Below are positions 26,361-36,862 of a DNA stretch of 64,000 nucleotides, piece after piece (position 1 is the stretch's first letter; every line of letters starts with the position of its first letter). The position numbers and the translations under genes were made by a program. The notes under the pieces were generated by a model. The model was not told where the DNA came from and did no database searches. It saw only the letters and a list, made by a program, of their open reading frames with translations. Origin of the DNA: Volutella citrinella (Eukaryota; Ascomycota; Sordariomycetes; Hypocreales; Nectriaceae); the NCBI GenBank assembly GCA_034401135.1, contig JAWZSP010000003.1:3844001-3908000 (forward strand). Direction: 5' to 3'.

Positions 26361-28777
26361 TGTGTGTGATTTTTTTTTTGGCGGGTTATGAGAATATCGG
26401 CGCACCAGTGTACTGGTGGCTGGTATTGAGCGAGAGGCGGCTTTGTTTATATGCGCCAAGAAGGGAGTGACGATGCCTGGATGAGATGGGCGGATGGCGA
26501 GGTGGTGATGACGACAACAACAACAACAACGGAGCACGAAGAAACGCCGGAACAGTGATTGATGGGACAAAAATGAGAGAGGCAGGGCCTGATGGACACG
26601 CTGCAGAGCGAAAAGTGTTAATACAAGGACATTGAAGAAGAGAAAACTGGGTATCAAGCAGCGATGTAGTGGCCGAGCCCGAGCATCGAAAGGACTGAAA
26701 GAAAGTGTATCACAGGCTCGCGGGTTCCCATGGCTTTGTGTAGAGTGTTTGGCACAAGGGCCTTGATTCCTGGATTATTTCCACGGCAACGGAGCCACGC
26801 CGCTGCGTGAGTCGGCAGGGGTGCGCGGGTACGTACAGGCAATTTATTTTAGCATGCCTGGTGCCCAAACCTTCGGGGCCCTGGGGCGCGACGACGGGGG
26901 TTGTTTAGGCCCTGTTGGAGCTGCATTCCTCAACCCAAGGCGCTACTGGGAGCTCAGGCAGATGGCAGTGGACACCTGGAGGGGCTGGATCGCATGAGAT
27001 CCACGGGCGGATCGCCTGAGAGGCTGCCAGGCAGGGAATGGCCGCGGCGCCTGACAGGATCTCATGGGGCGGCGAGATTCAACGCTTGAGCATGCAGGTC
27101 AACCCGGCAGCGCATCTCATTTACCTGCAACACGGGAGCCCCATGGTTTTCGCGCCTCTGGCTAGAAGGCGATGAGACAGGTCAACAACACTGGCTTCGT
27201 TGCGTGACGAAAGGGACCCGCCTCCTGTGCTGTGCCACGAATGATTGACTCGACCGACTCGAGTCGGGTCGAATCGAATGTCAGATGGCGGTAAGCAGCC
27301 TAGGCGTCTCTACTCGCAGGCTCCAGCACCTGATGTTGGAAATGGGTGCCAGCGCAGTGATCAAGAGCAAGTGGGCTGAGGTGGTGTGGTTTTGATGACA
27401 GCGCCGTCAGGGGGAGAGGACACAGGCGCGTGAAGCTGTTGCGTAAGGTACTGATCGACCATGTAATAAACGGCTTGAGTCGTGACCTTCTTTCTCTTCC
27501 AACTTCTGAAACGCAAAAGACTTTCGTTGTTGATTGACCATCGTTTGTTTCATCTCGAGCACGGATAGCTGCTTACCTTCCATTCGGTGAGTGACCCGGC
27601 ATGCATATTCGCAGCCCAGGCTGCCAGTACCCTTTACACCAGCACGGGCAAATGCCAGCGCACCGGCAAGGCTCAGCCTCTTAGCCAAGCAAGAAGTCGT
27701 CGTGAATTTGCCAGCAGCTCGCAAAACGTCTGCCCACTTAGGCAGCCATCAAGAACTACTAGTATATCAAGACGTAGTTCTATAGGCACCTGAGCTGAGG
27801 CACCCAAAGTCAAAAGAAAGAACCGGCAAGCATTGGATCGCGGCTAACCTTGCATGTAGTTAGGTCTTTTCAGCCTCCTCCCGAAGCAAGTCCTCCAGGC
27901 CCGTTGCAGGACTTTGACCAACGCCCAGACCTCTCCCGAGGCAAACGTCCTTGCTCCCACTCTACGTACGTACGTATACACGTATACACCCAGGCAGTGT
28001 TGAGGCCCCTCCAATGGACGCCGGTGCAGCATCCCCGCATGTTGGGAACAGCTTGGGAGATTCGGGGCCCTCTAATTGGTCGACCCGACACCCGCTTGGG
28101 GCTCGCTGACGACAGTGGTGCAGCTCGCCCGTTCAGCTCCTAGTCCAGGCGAGCTAGGCAAGCTAGGCAGCCCTGGTAGCCCTGAGAGTCGCCCCGGAGC
28201 TCCCGCCACAGCGTCGCAACAGTGGGTGCACCTGCCCACCTTTTGGATGGAGCTTTCTGCCCACCATCCGTCATCCCCAGTTTCACATGATCGTCCAAGA
28301 CGCCCGCGCTGCGCCGCCTCTGCATCAGCTTTCAGGCATCGCCCGACAAGGCGCTCTCGGCTCCGTTCGTGCTGGCCACTGACTGACTGACTTGCTTCTG
28401 TTTCAGAAAAGCAACCAGACATCGCTCTGCGGCCCCGACGCCGTCGCCCAATTCCATTCCACCATAATCTCCCAGCTCTCCCTGCTTTTCTCGCTTTCTA
28501 CCGTGTCGCACACACCAGACTTCACAAATACCTTGGCAACAGCAGCCTCACCACAAATACCCTTCTAGGGCAGGCATTCGTCCTTGGATCCCACCCTACC
28601 TCCGACTAATCTGTCCTACCCCTCTCCGTCACTCGACCTCTCCTCGAATCCTTCTCCGCTCGAACGTCGAATCCATTTCCCACCTCCAGTCTGAGAACCC
28701 CCCGACCTTGATCCTCCCTGTCTTTCGCAACACCCTAAAACGGATATACCGAGCCCCAACACCCAACAGCCGCCCTC
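26361..28777. other. Intergenic: divergent promoters of cdc14 and GGPP synthase
   Basis: About 2.4 kb. Visible items are a CAA repeat near 26515-26530, a perfect 14-bp palindrome at 27254-27267 and a TACG repeat at about 27964-27978. The last ~300 bp before 28778 are pyrimidine-rich, as expected of a fungal leader. Short ORFs here show no domain. Confidence 0.55.
27254..27267. repeat. Perfect palindrome CCGACTCGAGTCGG
   Basis: A 14-bp self-complementary sequence is embedded in a longer imperfect one of repeated CGACTC/GAGTCG units. It lies about 1.5 kb upstream of the GGPP synthase start and 0.9 kb upstream of cdc14. Spaced CGG/CCG half-sites are the usual target of Zn2Cys6 regulators, so a regulator site is possible but unproven. 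Confidence 0.45.
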
Positions 28778-29974
28778 ATGCTGTCGCTCGCAACTCTCGA
28801 TATGGAGAAGCTTCCTGCGAACCCGTTAGCATCGCCAAACGCCATACCCCCTCGAACCTCGAGCTCTGGCCTCCCTCCAAAGTCTCCACCAAACTCCAAA
28901 CCCGTCTTGCGGCCCGTCTCAGAGGGCAGCTGGCTTGGACAGAAGCAGCAGCAGCAGCAGCAGCAACAGCAGCGCCAGATGAAGCAGACCGGGTTCCTCG
29001 GTTCAGGCATCGGCCAGCCCAACGACCACCACCCCGACCCTGAAAAATATGCAAACGAGGATCTCAACTTCACCGCCCAGCGGTCCTGGACCGATGAAAA
29101 GGAAAAGGTGGTTCGCGGCCCCTTCGACTACGTCATCAGCCACCCGGGCAAGGACTTTCGGGCCCAGCTAATAGCTGCGTTCAACGCCTGGCTCGAGGTG
29201 CCCCAGGACAGCCTCGATGTCATCACCAGGGTTGTCGGAATGCTTCACGAGTCTTCGCTACTCGTCGACGACGTGCAGGACAATTCCGAACTGCGGCGGG
29301 GCTTCCCGGTGGCGCACAACATCTTTGGGGTTGCGCAAACCATCAACTCTGCAAACTACATCTACTTTGTCGCCCTTCAAGAGCTGCAGAGGCTCGGAAA
29401 TCCCAAGGCCGTCTCCATGTTCGCCGAGGAGCTGGTGTACCTGCACCGCGGACAGGGCATGGACCTCTTCTGGCGCGACACCCTCACCTGCCCCACTGAG
29501 GAGGACTACCTAGAGATGGTCGGCAACAAGACGGGTGGCCTGTTCCGCCTTGGTATCAAGCTCATGCAGGCCGAGTCCACCGTCCCCGTTGATTGTGTGC
29601 CGCTCGTCAACCTGATTGGCCTCATCTTCCAGATCCGCGACGACTACATGAACCTCTCTTCCAAGGAGTACAGCAACAACAAGGGCATGTGCGAAGATCT
29701 CACGGAGGGCAAATTCTCCTTCCCCGTCATCCATAGCATACGCTCCAACCCCAGCAACCTGCAGCTTGTCAACATCCTCAAGCAAAAGACGTCAGACATT
29801 CAGGTCAAACACTACGCTGTCGCATACATGGAGTCTACCGGGAGCTTCGAGTATACTCGCAAAGTGCTCGCCGTCCTCATTGAGCGTGCCCGTAAAATGG
29901 CAGACGCTATCGATGAAGGAAGAGGGCGGACAAAGGGAATCCACAAGATCTTGGATAAGATGGTTGTGACGTGA
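28778..29974 (+). CDS. ggs1: Geranylgeranyl diphosphate synthase
   Basis: An intronless 398-codon gene. It condenses isopentenyl diphosphate with allylic diphosphates to C20 GGPP, the precursor for protein prenylation, carotenoids and diterpenes. The first aspartate-rich motif is DDVQD (164-168), in the typical context [20 protein letters not shown]. The second is DDYMN (288-292), followed by [20 protein letters not shown]. The mix of DDxxD and DDxxN motifs is usual for fungal GGPP synthases. Residues 1 to about 105 form an extra N-terminal part with a nine-residue glutamine run (57-65) and no predicted catalytic role. With no cyclase, P450 or regulator nearby, the primary-metabolism copy (al-3/GGS1 type) is more likely than a cluster-dedicated one. 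A second in-frame ATG lies at codon 9, so the exact start is uncertain. Confidence 0.93.
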   Translation: MLSLATLDMEKLPANPLASPNAIPPRTSSSGLPPKSPPNSKPVLRPVSEGSWLGQKQQQQQQQQQRQMKQTGFLGSGIGQPNDHHPDPEKYANEDLNFTAQRSWTDEKEKVVRGPFDYVISHPGKDFRAQLIAAFNAWLEVPQDSLDVITRVVGMLHESSLLVDDVQDNSELRRGFPVAHNIFGVAQTINSANYIYFVALQELQRLGNPKAVSMFAEELVYLHRGQGMDLFWRDTLTCPTEEDYLEMVGNKTGGLFRLGIKLMQAESTVPVDCVPLVNLIGLIFQIRDDYMNLSSKEYSNNKGMCEDLTEGKFSFPVIHSIRSNPSNLQLVNILKQKTSDIQVKHYAVAYMESTGSFEYTRKVLAVLIERARKMADAIDEGRGRTKGIHKILDKMVVT

Positions 29975-30503
29975 GCATTGCACGGGCGAGCCATGCGCTA
30001 CATGCGGCCGCCCCTCTAGACTTTTTTTTTCCTCGGAATCGCTGATTTAGGAGTTCATGTGCCACGATCAGAGCGCATATAGATTGATCTGGCAGGCGTA
30101 CTGGGAAATTCATGATGTACACTTTCTTTTCTTGTTCATCCACTCGGTTAATACGGGAGAAGCTCGCGCATGGATACCCCACTAGCTGTCCCCGGCTCGA
30201 GAGGGTTTGAGATGAGAGGCATAGCAATAGGCCCGAATGTAGCACGCATCTTGAATCAGCTGTAATTTATTCAAACAATTTCTTGGCAAGGCTTTGCTGG
30301 GATAACCACGAGAAAATAGCCCTCCCGATATTATGCCCCGTCATGAAGAACAACCATGCCCTTCGCCCAAACACGGCGAGTCCATGAGAAATGCCACCGT
30401 GTAACTCCAGACGCTCTCATATGGCCCATTCGTTAATCTCTCAGAGTCCATCATATCATACATGTCCTTCTTACACTTGAAGAAAAATGCCCCAAATACC
30501 TGA
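29975..30503. other. Convergent 3' UTR region
   Basis: The 529 bp lie between the stops of the GGPP synthase and peroxin genes. A run of nine T at 30022-30030 is the only conspicuous element. There is no gene-like frame. Confidence 0.5.
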
Positions 30504-32083
30504 TCACCCACTCTGTGATGGGCTGGCCTTGCGCTTGACCAGTCGAACCCATCGTCGTCTCCTCCACTCCCCCCTCCGTCCAGTCGCATCTTCGCCCTCT
30601 TCCCAGCTTGGCTGCGATGAACCACCGGCGCGGGCTTTCCCCTTGATGGACGGATCGTGGAGCCCGGAGCGGTCATCGCGCTCGTCGTAGATATCGTATA
30701 CCCAGCGCTCGCCCTCGGTCTCGACCTCGACGCCCGTGATGATGCGGTCCTCCACCCACTCACGGCTCCAGAGATCCAGCGCCCACTTCTTCTCGCTCCA
30801 CTCCCAGGCCTCGGGGGCCAAGACGTCCTCGAAGAAGCGCGTGCCGCGGGGGCGGTCACCCGTGATGCGCGGCTGCGAAAGGGGGTCGTACGGCGATGGA
30901 GAGAAGAGCCAGGGCTCCCACTCGCCAGCGGCAGACATGCGCTGCAGCTCAAAGACCTCAACCTCACGGGTTTCGGGGCTCGAGTCGAGAATAACATCGC
31001 GCGCGATCCAGTTGTCGAGCCACGTTCGCGCCTTGGCTTCTTGTGGTTGCAGGCGCTCCTGGTGTGCCACGGCCAGCATTCGCGCGATGCTCGGGTGGCC
31101 CATACCGACGGCAGCCCAGCCGCCTAGGAGGAAGATGAAGCGCCAGGGGAGGAGTTGCGCGGCGATGGTCATCAAGAGGGCGGCGGCTGTGAGGAACAGA
31201 AACAAGGCAGAGCTGAGGGCCTCGTCGCTGAAGTTGGTGACGGGGACGAGCAGAGCGACAATCTTGTCGTGGGCTTGGCTGAAGTCGTCCATGCTGTTCT
31301 GCAGATCGCGCATGTTGCGGAAGAAGTCCTTGCTGAGCTCCTTGACGGGCTTCACCGTGGCAGCGGGCGCCAGCGGCGGGCCTCGCGGCGAGTAGCCGAG
31401 GCCCTGCTCCGACGAGAGCGTGCCCTTGGGAGGCGCCGGGTGCCGGGCGAGGAAGGCGGGCGTGAAGACGCCGAGCAAGAGGACGACGATGGGGAGGGCG
31501 AAGAGGAGGTGCGGGTCCAGGCAGACAAAGGTGTAGACGGCAAGGAGCGAGAGGGTGTGCGATGCGCGGCGCCAGGCGAGGAGGCGGCCGAGGCGGACCT
31601 GGAACTTGAAGACGACGCCGATGCGGGCGTTGAAGCGGCGGAAGTTGTACGACATTGTCGTCACGTTGAACCCTGGCCGCTCCGTCTCCCTGTACACGCC
31701 TTCGTCGTTGGAGAAGGCCAGGTCGGCAGATGCATCATCATCCGTGGGCATGACCTGCTTGAGCAGTCTATGGCAACATGAAAGGTCAGTAAAGTCCCGT
31801 CCAGCTCCTAGGGGGGAACTGACTTCTCAACCAGACGGTCCTGGAGGCTGGCCTTTTCGCGGATGGCAGCCAGCCCTCCGCTCAAGCCCGACCTCCGGGA
31901 CTGCTGCGGCGACGGCGTAGTCGCATTGGACGGGGAAGCCGCCTGTGCCGAATCCATCTCGTCCGAGCGGAGCGACGCCGTGGATTCGTTGGTGTATCGG
32001 CGCCTGCGCTCTGGCGTCGCGGGCGGCGACTCGAGCGTGTGCCCAGAGGAGGCCATTATCTCGGAAGTGAAGCCATCCATCAT
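30504..32083 (-). CDS. pex24: Pex24/28/29-family peroxisomal membrane peroxin with dysferlin domain
   Basis: Exons 32083-31824 and 31767-30504 join through a 56-nt intron (donor GTCAGT, acceptor CATAG, phase 2) to 507 residues; the junction reads RLVEK-LLKQVMP. Residues 1-86 are polar. Hydrophobic segments follow (LLAVYTFVCLDPHLLFALP and ALFLFLTAAALLMTIAAQLL). The C-terminal third carries a dysferlin-type domain with VEVFELQR, GEWEPWLFSPSPYDPLS and RGTRFFEDVLAPEAWEWSEK. This arrangement is that of fungal Pex23/Pex24 (yeast Pex28-Pex32) proteins, which sit in the ER or peroxisome membrane and control peroxisome number, size and ER contact. It ends in a basic Arg/Lys tail. The MSYNFRRFNARIGVVFKFQV segment before the first helix argues for the Pex24/28/29 side rather than Pex23/30-32. 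Confidence 0.88.
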
Positions 32084-32434
32084 GTAGGTGTGGCGGCGGC
32101 GGGGCTTGTTAGTTTATGAGGGCGCTTCCGCTCGAGACATCAGCTGCGCATGCTGAGGTTGGACGACGGCAGAGGTGCAGTCAGTAGTCCCCCGGCTGGC
32201 ATGTGACACCTGGGGAGCACTGACATCACCGGAGGCGGCGGATAGACGCTTCGGCCCACCCTCCCCACATTCAGCCACGATCGCTCTTTCCACTACACCC
32301 GCAATACGCTTTGGCGAGGCGTCAAGTTTTAGTGTAACATCGTGTCCGCCTCCACCGTCAGGTTTTATCTACCTCTTGAAGAACCGCCTGGATCCATCGA
32401 GAGCTCCTGAACAAGGTTCAGCGGGCTGAGCAAA
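32084..32434. other. Promoter region between the peroxin gene and the tRNA
   Basis: About 350 bp upstream of the peroxin start (minus strand) and upstream of the tRNA (plus strand). No open frame or conserved motif stands out. Confidence 0.45.
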
Positions 32435-32525
32435 GGTTGAGTGGTCTAGTGGTTATGACGCTTCGTTCACAGACAAACTGTGTAGAAATCCGAAGAGGTC
32501 CCGGGTTCGAACCCCGGCTCGACCT
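32435..32525 (+). tRNA. tRNA with CAC anticodon (Val), 18-nt intron
   Basis: The full cloverleaf can be drawn. The acceptor stem is GGTTGAG/CTCGACC with one T-G pair. The D arm starts GTC and ends GAC. The anticodon stem is CTTCG/CGAAG, the variable loop is 5 nt, and the T arm is CCGGG-TTCGAAC-CCCGG. The anticodon loop TTCACA..C is split after position 37 by an 18-nt intron (32472-32489). CACAG of the anticodon side pairs with CTGTG in the intron, the standard eukaryotic pre-tRNA hairpin. Internal promoters are present: an A box TGGTCTAGTGGTTA-like and a B box GGGTTCGAACCCC. Anticodon CAC reads the valine codon GUG. Position 73 is T, whereas valine tRNAs normally have A73, so the identity is slightly uncertain. 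It is independent of the flanking protein genes. Confidence 0.85.
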
Positions 32526-32534
32526 TCCTTTGTC

Positions 32535-32545
32535 TTTTTCTTTTT
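32535..32545 (+). terminator. RNA polymerase III terminator (two T5 runs)
   Basis: TTTTT-C-TTTTT begins about ten bases after the tRNA 3' end, the expected position and form of a Pol III stop signal. Confidence 0.75.
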
Positions 32546-32821
32546 GCTCCTCCTGCCCAGAGGCTTGTGGGAGAGTTTCTTTAGCGGTTGGCCATTCTCA
32601 TGACCCTCCTCGTCCTCTTTAGCAAGGCATGGACGTGGCTTGCGCAACCGATATCTTCTTGAAATCTAGCTTCCATAAGAAAGCATCTCAACCCGTGGAC
32701 TAAGTATACTAATCTTGAGGTGCACCGGCTGAGTAGTAATGATTGCACACATCGAAGTTGATTGAAATACTTGCTTGAAACTACATGTACGTAGAGATTC
32801 AACGATTCGGCGGAAACCATT

Positions 32822-34340
32822 TCAAGAACGAGAAACTCCGCGTTCAGTACAGTACTTGTCAACCTCCTTGCGCAACGTATCCCTCTGACGCAGCGCTGCC
32901 TCCATGATAGTCTCACAGGTGTGACCCAGCCCTCCCTTACCATAGACGCTCGTCATCTCACCCAGTACCGCCTCAAGCTGGTTTGGGAGCCAGGTCACGA
33001 TGGGGCTTCCGCCAGTGGCCGTGGGGTGCGATGTGCGCTTCAAGATGTACTCGCGGGCGAAGCACCAGTGTCGCCAGCGGAAGTCGCGTACCTGGTTGAG
33101 GATTTGAAGCCAGAGGCTCTGCGACTCGCGGAGGAGATTCTGCTCCTCCTCATCCGTCACGGTGCCGTTGAGATCAAGCGCGTATGTCTTGAGATCCAAC
33201 TCGAGCGAGCGCTCCTTGACATGGAGGAGGAATGCCTTGTGATTGCTTGGGCGATACTCGCGAAAGTCTTTCAGGATAGCCGTGAGAGGCGTGTCAGGCA
33301 TGGGGACTTGGAGTAGGTTGTCCATAAGAGGCACAATGCTGTCGTTGGCACCGGACTCTCCACGGAAGGACATGGGCTTGTTGTCATTGATACCCTCGTA
33401 CACGACACCGTCAGGGAACATGCTTTGCGAGGTGATACCGAAGATGAAAGTGCGGAAGCTAGTGTACTCCATGGGCTTTGACTTGGACCACATGGTTTCC
33501 ATTGTGCCGTTGATCTTCTGCAGAGCACCCAGGATGAGTGAAAGCCCGTCGTTGAACTTGCTCCGGCGTTCCACGGCATTGACAGTGTGAGATTGGATTG
33601 CTGCGGCCTCAAGACAGTTTACCGTCCCTTTCACAAGAGGACCCGAGTTCTTGACCATGTCAATGTGCACAAGAACGAAGCCGGCCTCAGACGAGGTGGG
33701 GTCCAGGCCGTTCTCAAAGGCCCGGATCAATCTGAGGTTGGAGTAGTCCATTCCTGCAGAAGGATTTACAAGGCGATAGTTATATAGTGCATAGCTGCCC
33801 GCGTACTCCATGAATGGCATGAAGCCGCAGCTATATTGCATTAGAATGCCGGGCTTTGGTTGTGTGGTGGTGGAGGTGGTGGTGGACTTACATCTCTGCG
33901 CAACGGGAAATGGGATGCGAAATCTGAGAGGGGAGACGCTGTCGGCCAAGACCGTAAGGCTCACCCTTGATAAAACGATGATGGCAGGGCTCGAGAAGAT
34001 AAGCCGAGGCAAGAAAGGAGTAGTCACGGTACAGGGCATTCTGCAATGGGAGGTTGTCCTTGTACTTGTCGACAGCGTCGGTCAGATCAGGAAGCTCATT
34101 CTCCACGGCATCACCAAGCTTGTACTGGGCCAACAAGCCTGGCTCGCCTGACAGCGTCTTGACGGGCATGCGCTGGAGGATGGACTCAAAGACATCAAAC
34201 TCCTTGGGCAGGGTCACGACGGGGTCCATACGGGGGAGAAAGCCCCGTGTGGTCGACACCATGAAGGCCGGCAGCGATGTGTCATCTGGACGAGTGTCGC
34301 CCAGGACGTTGAAAGGAGGAGGACTGCCGAGAGAACCCAT
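32822..34340 (-). CDS. bna2: Indoleamine 2,3-dioxygenase (first step of tryptophan to NAD)
   Basis: Exons 34340-33892 and 33830-32822 join across a 61-nt intron (GTAAGT, CTAAT branch region, ATATAG, phase 2) to 485 residues. The enzyme is a cytosolic haem dioxygenase that opens the indole ring of tryptophan to N-formylkynurenine. The proximal haem ligand is H347 in EYRPSNHKAFL, matching the conserved histidine of the family. Other family marks are SRCAEICGFMPFMEYA, the FRGESGANDSIVPLMDNL region and the N-terminal block GFLPRMDPVVTLP. The length is a little over the ~400-residue mammalian enzymes and normal for fungi. Filamentous fungi often have several IDO paralogues; which one this is cannot be told here. 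The longer 405-codon frame through the intron is an artefact. Confidence 0.93.
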
Positions 34341-35620
34341 GATGAATGGAGGAGTAGACGAGGGAAGAAAAGAAGCAAGATTGTCTTGAGAAGTCTGGAG
34401 TTTGGTGCGAGTGTCTTCGTTGTGATGCTAAGGTTTCTGGTTTCTCGTCCTCCAAGCTGGATCTCGTCGCCGCCTAAGTACTCTGTGGCCGGAATCCATT
34501 CCGGCCACTCTGCGCGGGGATGCCAGAGAGACAACAGCGCCATCGCGCATTCGTAATCTGGCTCGGGGAGCTTTGAGGCCGGTCACGAGCTCCGATAGCC
34601 ATGAAACGTAACAGAAAAACCCTGTCGATGGGCGCGCCCCCCCTTTCTCCCTGCATCGTCGTGCCCGTCGCTATCGTGATGCGTCCATTGGCGTTGAGGT
34701 CGTCGCAGCGGGAGGCGCACGCTGTTGCTGAGATGGGACTGTGTGATTGATTAGACGCCCGCTCTGCGCGACAGAGGGTACGGACTCCGCGAGCACCGCG
34801 GCGACACTGCATTTTTTTTAAGCATCACGGAGCAGGTTTCGCGGCGTCGTCGCCTTTTTGACCGGCTCAGGGAGGCCGTCCTGGAGTGGCGATGACCATC
34901 TGCGGGCGAGTTGGTGGTGGGAGGTCGGGGCACTTAAAGCCCCCGGACCCACATGGTGCCGACTCTGCCCGGCGAAGGTGGGGTCCAGGTGGCCGGAATG
35001 GTTCCGGCCACAACACCAAATCGGCCCCGGACCAGTGCCATGTCTCGGATTCACGATGGCCGGGGCAAGATTGGAGCAATCTCGGCATTTGAGATAAGGC
35101 CCGATCTCGGGCCACCCCTGTAGATGCATGCAACGTAAGATTGGCGTTGGAAGCAGATGGAACTGGGGCTCTGATGCTCGCCCGGGCAATCCACGACGCG
35201 ATGAAGCTTCATTCGCATGAGTAACAAAACATGGACATTATTTCCCTCAACTTGGTGACCCCTCAAATCCAAGACGGCGTCCTTCCAAACAAAGAGAAAG
35301 CGAAAGCTCAAAAAACCTCCGCCAAGAATACCGCCCGTGACGGCCCCGTCTCGTCTCTATGCGTCCAACCCCTCCCCCGCACTCTTCGTTGGCTTCGGTC
35401 TGGTCAAGAACCCGCTAAGCTGCGTACTGCTCCACGTCACCCTGGAGCTGGCTACAACCATCGCCAGGAAGCCCCCGGACGTCGGAGGTGGCTTGGTGGC
35501 CGCAGCTGGGGTCTCTGCACTGTCCCCGGCTCCCGACGATGAGTTGGCCGGCGGCCGGTACACGTCTCCGCTGCTGTTGCTATAGCAAGGCTTGCTCGCA
35601 CTATTACTCGCTTCGTGCCC
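34341..35620. other. Intergenic: IDO promoter and 3' region of the secreted-protein gene
   Basis: About 1.3 kb upstream of IDO, shared with the 3' UTR of the next minus-strand gene. Overlapping short frames on both strands around 34820-35190 reflect GC richness and show no domain. A T8 run lies near 34812. Nothing else is supportable. Confidence 0.5.
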
Positions 35621-36862
35621 TCAAAGCTGTGCATCGGGCGTGGCGGGTCCAGTCGCCGCCGGCGGCCCAATATACAACTTCGTATCCCAAACCCCAGGAG
35701 TCTCACCGGTCGACGGTGCCGGCGTCTCCGCCCACGTGCTGTTCGAGAGCGGCCTAACTCGACGTTGGGCTGCTTTACGAGCGCCAACCTGCACGACCTG
35801 GGTGATGGTCGTGGTTGCGATGACGGTCGACAGCCTCGTTCTCGTCGATGTGAAGACAATGGTGCTTAGCTGCCTGAGAATACTTGGCGAGGGCGTGGCT
35901 TGCGGTACTACTCTCCCTGGCGCGCTGAAATTGGAAGGTGAATTGGAGACTAGGGATGGAACCTCCTTGCTCGAGTTAGGAGCGGTGGATAGCGTCTGGA
36001 GAGAATCCTTCGGTCTCTCTGACGGGGAAACAGAATGCTGAATTGTTGTTGTTGCAACTGCTATTGATGCCGCTGGAGGAGCGACCAGGGAATCGCCCTT
36101 TCCTGCCGTGCAATGAGTGTTCTGACGGATCATGGGCCTGTTACTTACCTCTGTATCGGTCAAGCAGTCATGGCCCGGTGCCACGAGAGGCGCATCAGGC
36201 TGTGTAGGGAGATTCTCGGACCTAGAGGCTTCCCAAGGAGGCTCCTCTGATGGGTGTTTGGGCTCACTAGCGGATGGAGCATCACCTAGTTCTAATAACA
36301 AGGGTGTCTCCTTGTAGACACCACCGGGGAGCGGGATTGGGCTTTGGCTCATGACTACTGCTGTTTGCTCGACAGGAACCTTCCTCTGCGGGACTTCAGA
36401 GCTGCCTTGCGGTTCATCTGGCTCCTGATTCGGGGAATGGCCTGTAGGAGTTCCACTCATACCGTCTCCTGTCCGCGATGATGTTCTTGATTGACCACCA
36501 GCAAGCTCTGGGGCTGGGCTCGGGAGGGTGATATCTGGCGAGACCCTGCCAGCACTCGAGCTGGAGGCCATCATGTCCTTCACTTGCTTGCTAAGACTGT
36601 TGATCTGGTCTAGAAGACTCTGTAAATCCTCTTCCAGCACTTGGACCACGCCCATCCCACGCCCAACCGAGCGCTTCATAAGCTCAAGGTTATGATGCGG
36701 ACGGGAATGCCTATGGCCGCGGCTCAACCCGTTTGGGTCATTCCCTACCGCCCGAGGTGTTGGTTCGGGCTCAACAATGCCAGGCAACAAAGAGCCGTGG
36801 ACAAGTGGAACAACCAACAATAAGTGAAGTGTGAAATAAATAGTCGCGTGGATGTGGCCCAT
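35621..36862 (-). CDS. Predicted secreted Ser/Thr/Pro-rich protein with short coiled coil
   Basis: I chose the ATG at 36862 because it places a clean signal peptide first (residues 1-23, core FTLHLLLVVPL, cleavage after VHG). The frame extends 38 codons further upstream but without a secretion signal. The 413-residue product has a basic stretch rich in His/Arg (about 46-58), then a short heptad-like helix (VVQVLEEDLQSLLDQINSLS, about 72-91). The rest is low-complexity Ser/Thr/Pro/Glu sequence with only two or three cysteines and a Thr-rich patch (STVIATTTITQVV) typical of O-mannosylated fungal surface proteins. No GPI signal or membrane helix ends the protein. I recognise no family, and effector-like or wall-associated roles are only possibilities. 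It is divergent from ies4 across 2.6 kb. Confidence 0.62.
   Translation of the reverse strand: MGHIHATIYFTLHLLLVVPLVHGSLLPGIVEPEPTPRAVGNDPNGLSRGHRHSRPHHNLELMKRSVGRGMGVVQVLEEDLQSLLDQINSLSKQVKDMMASSSSAGRVSPDITLPSPAPELAGGQSRTSSRTGDGMSGTPTGHSPNQEPDEPQGSSEVPQRKVPVEQTAVVMSQSPIPLPGGVYKETPLLLELGDAPSASEPKHPSEEPPWEASRSENLPTQPDAPLVAPGHDCLTDTEVSNRPMIRQNTHCTAGKGDSLVAPPAASIAVATTTIQHSVSPSERPKDSLQTLSTAPNSSKEVPSLVSNSPSNFSAPGRVVPQATPSPSILRQLSTIVFTSTRTRLSTVIATTTITQVVQVGARKAAQRRVRPLSNSTWAETPAPSTGETPGVWDTKLYIGPPAATGPATPDAQL

Noticed and set aside
28778..34340. Diterpene or tryptophan-derived biosynthetic gene cluster around GGPP synthase and IDO
   Set aside because: No terpene cyclase, P450, NRPS, prenyltransferase, transporter or Zn2Cys6 regulator lies between or near them. 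The neighbours are a peroxin, a tRNA and cell-cycle genes.
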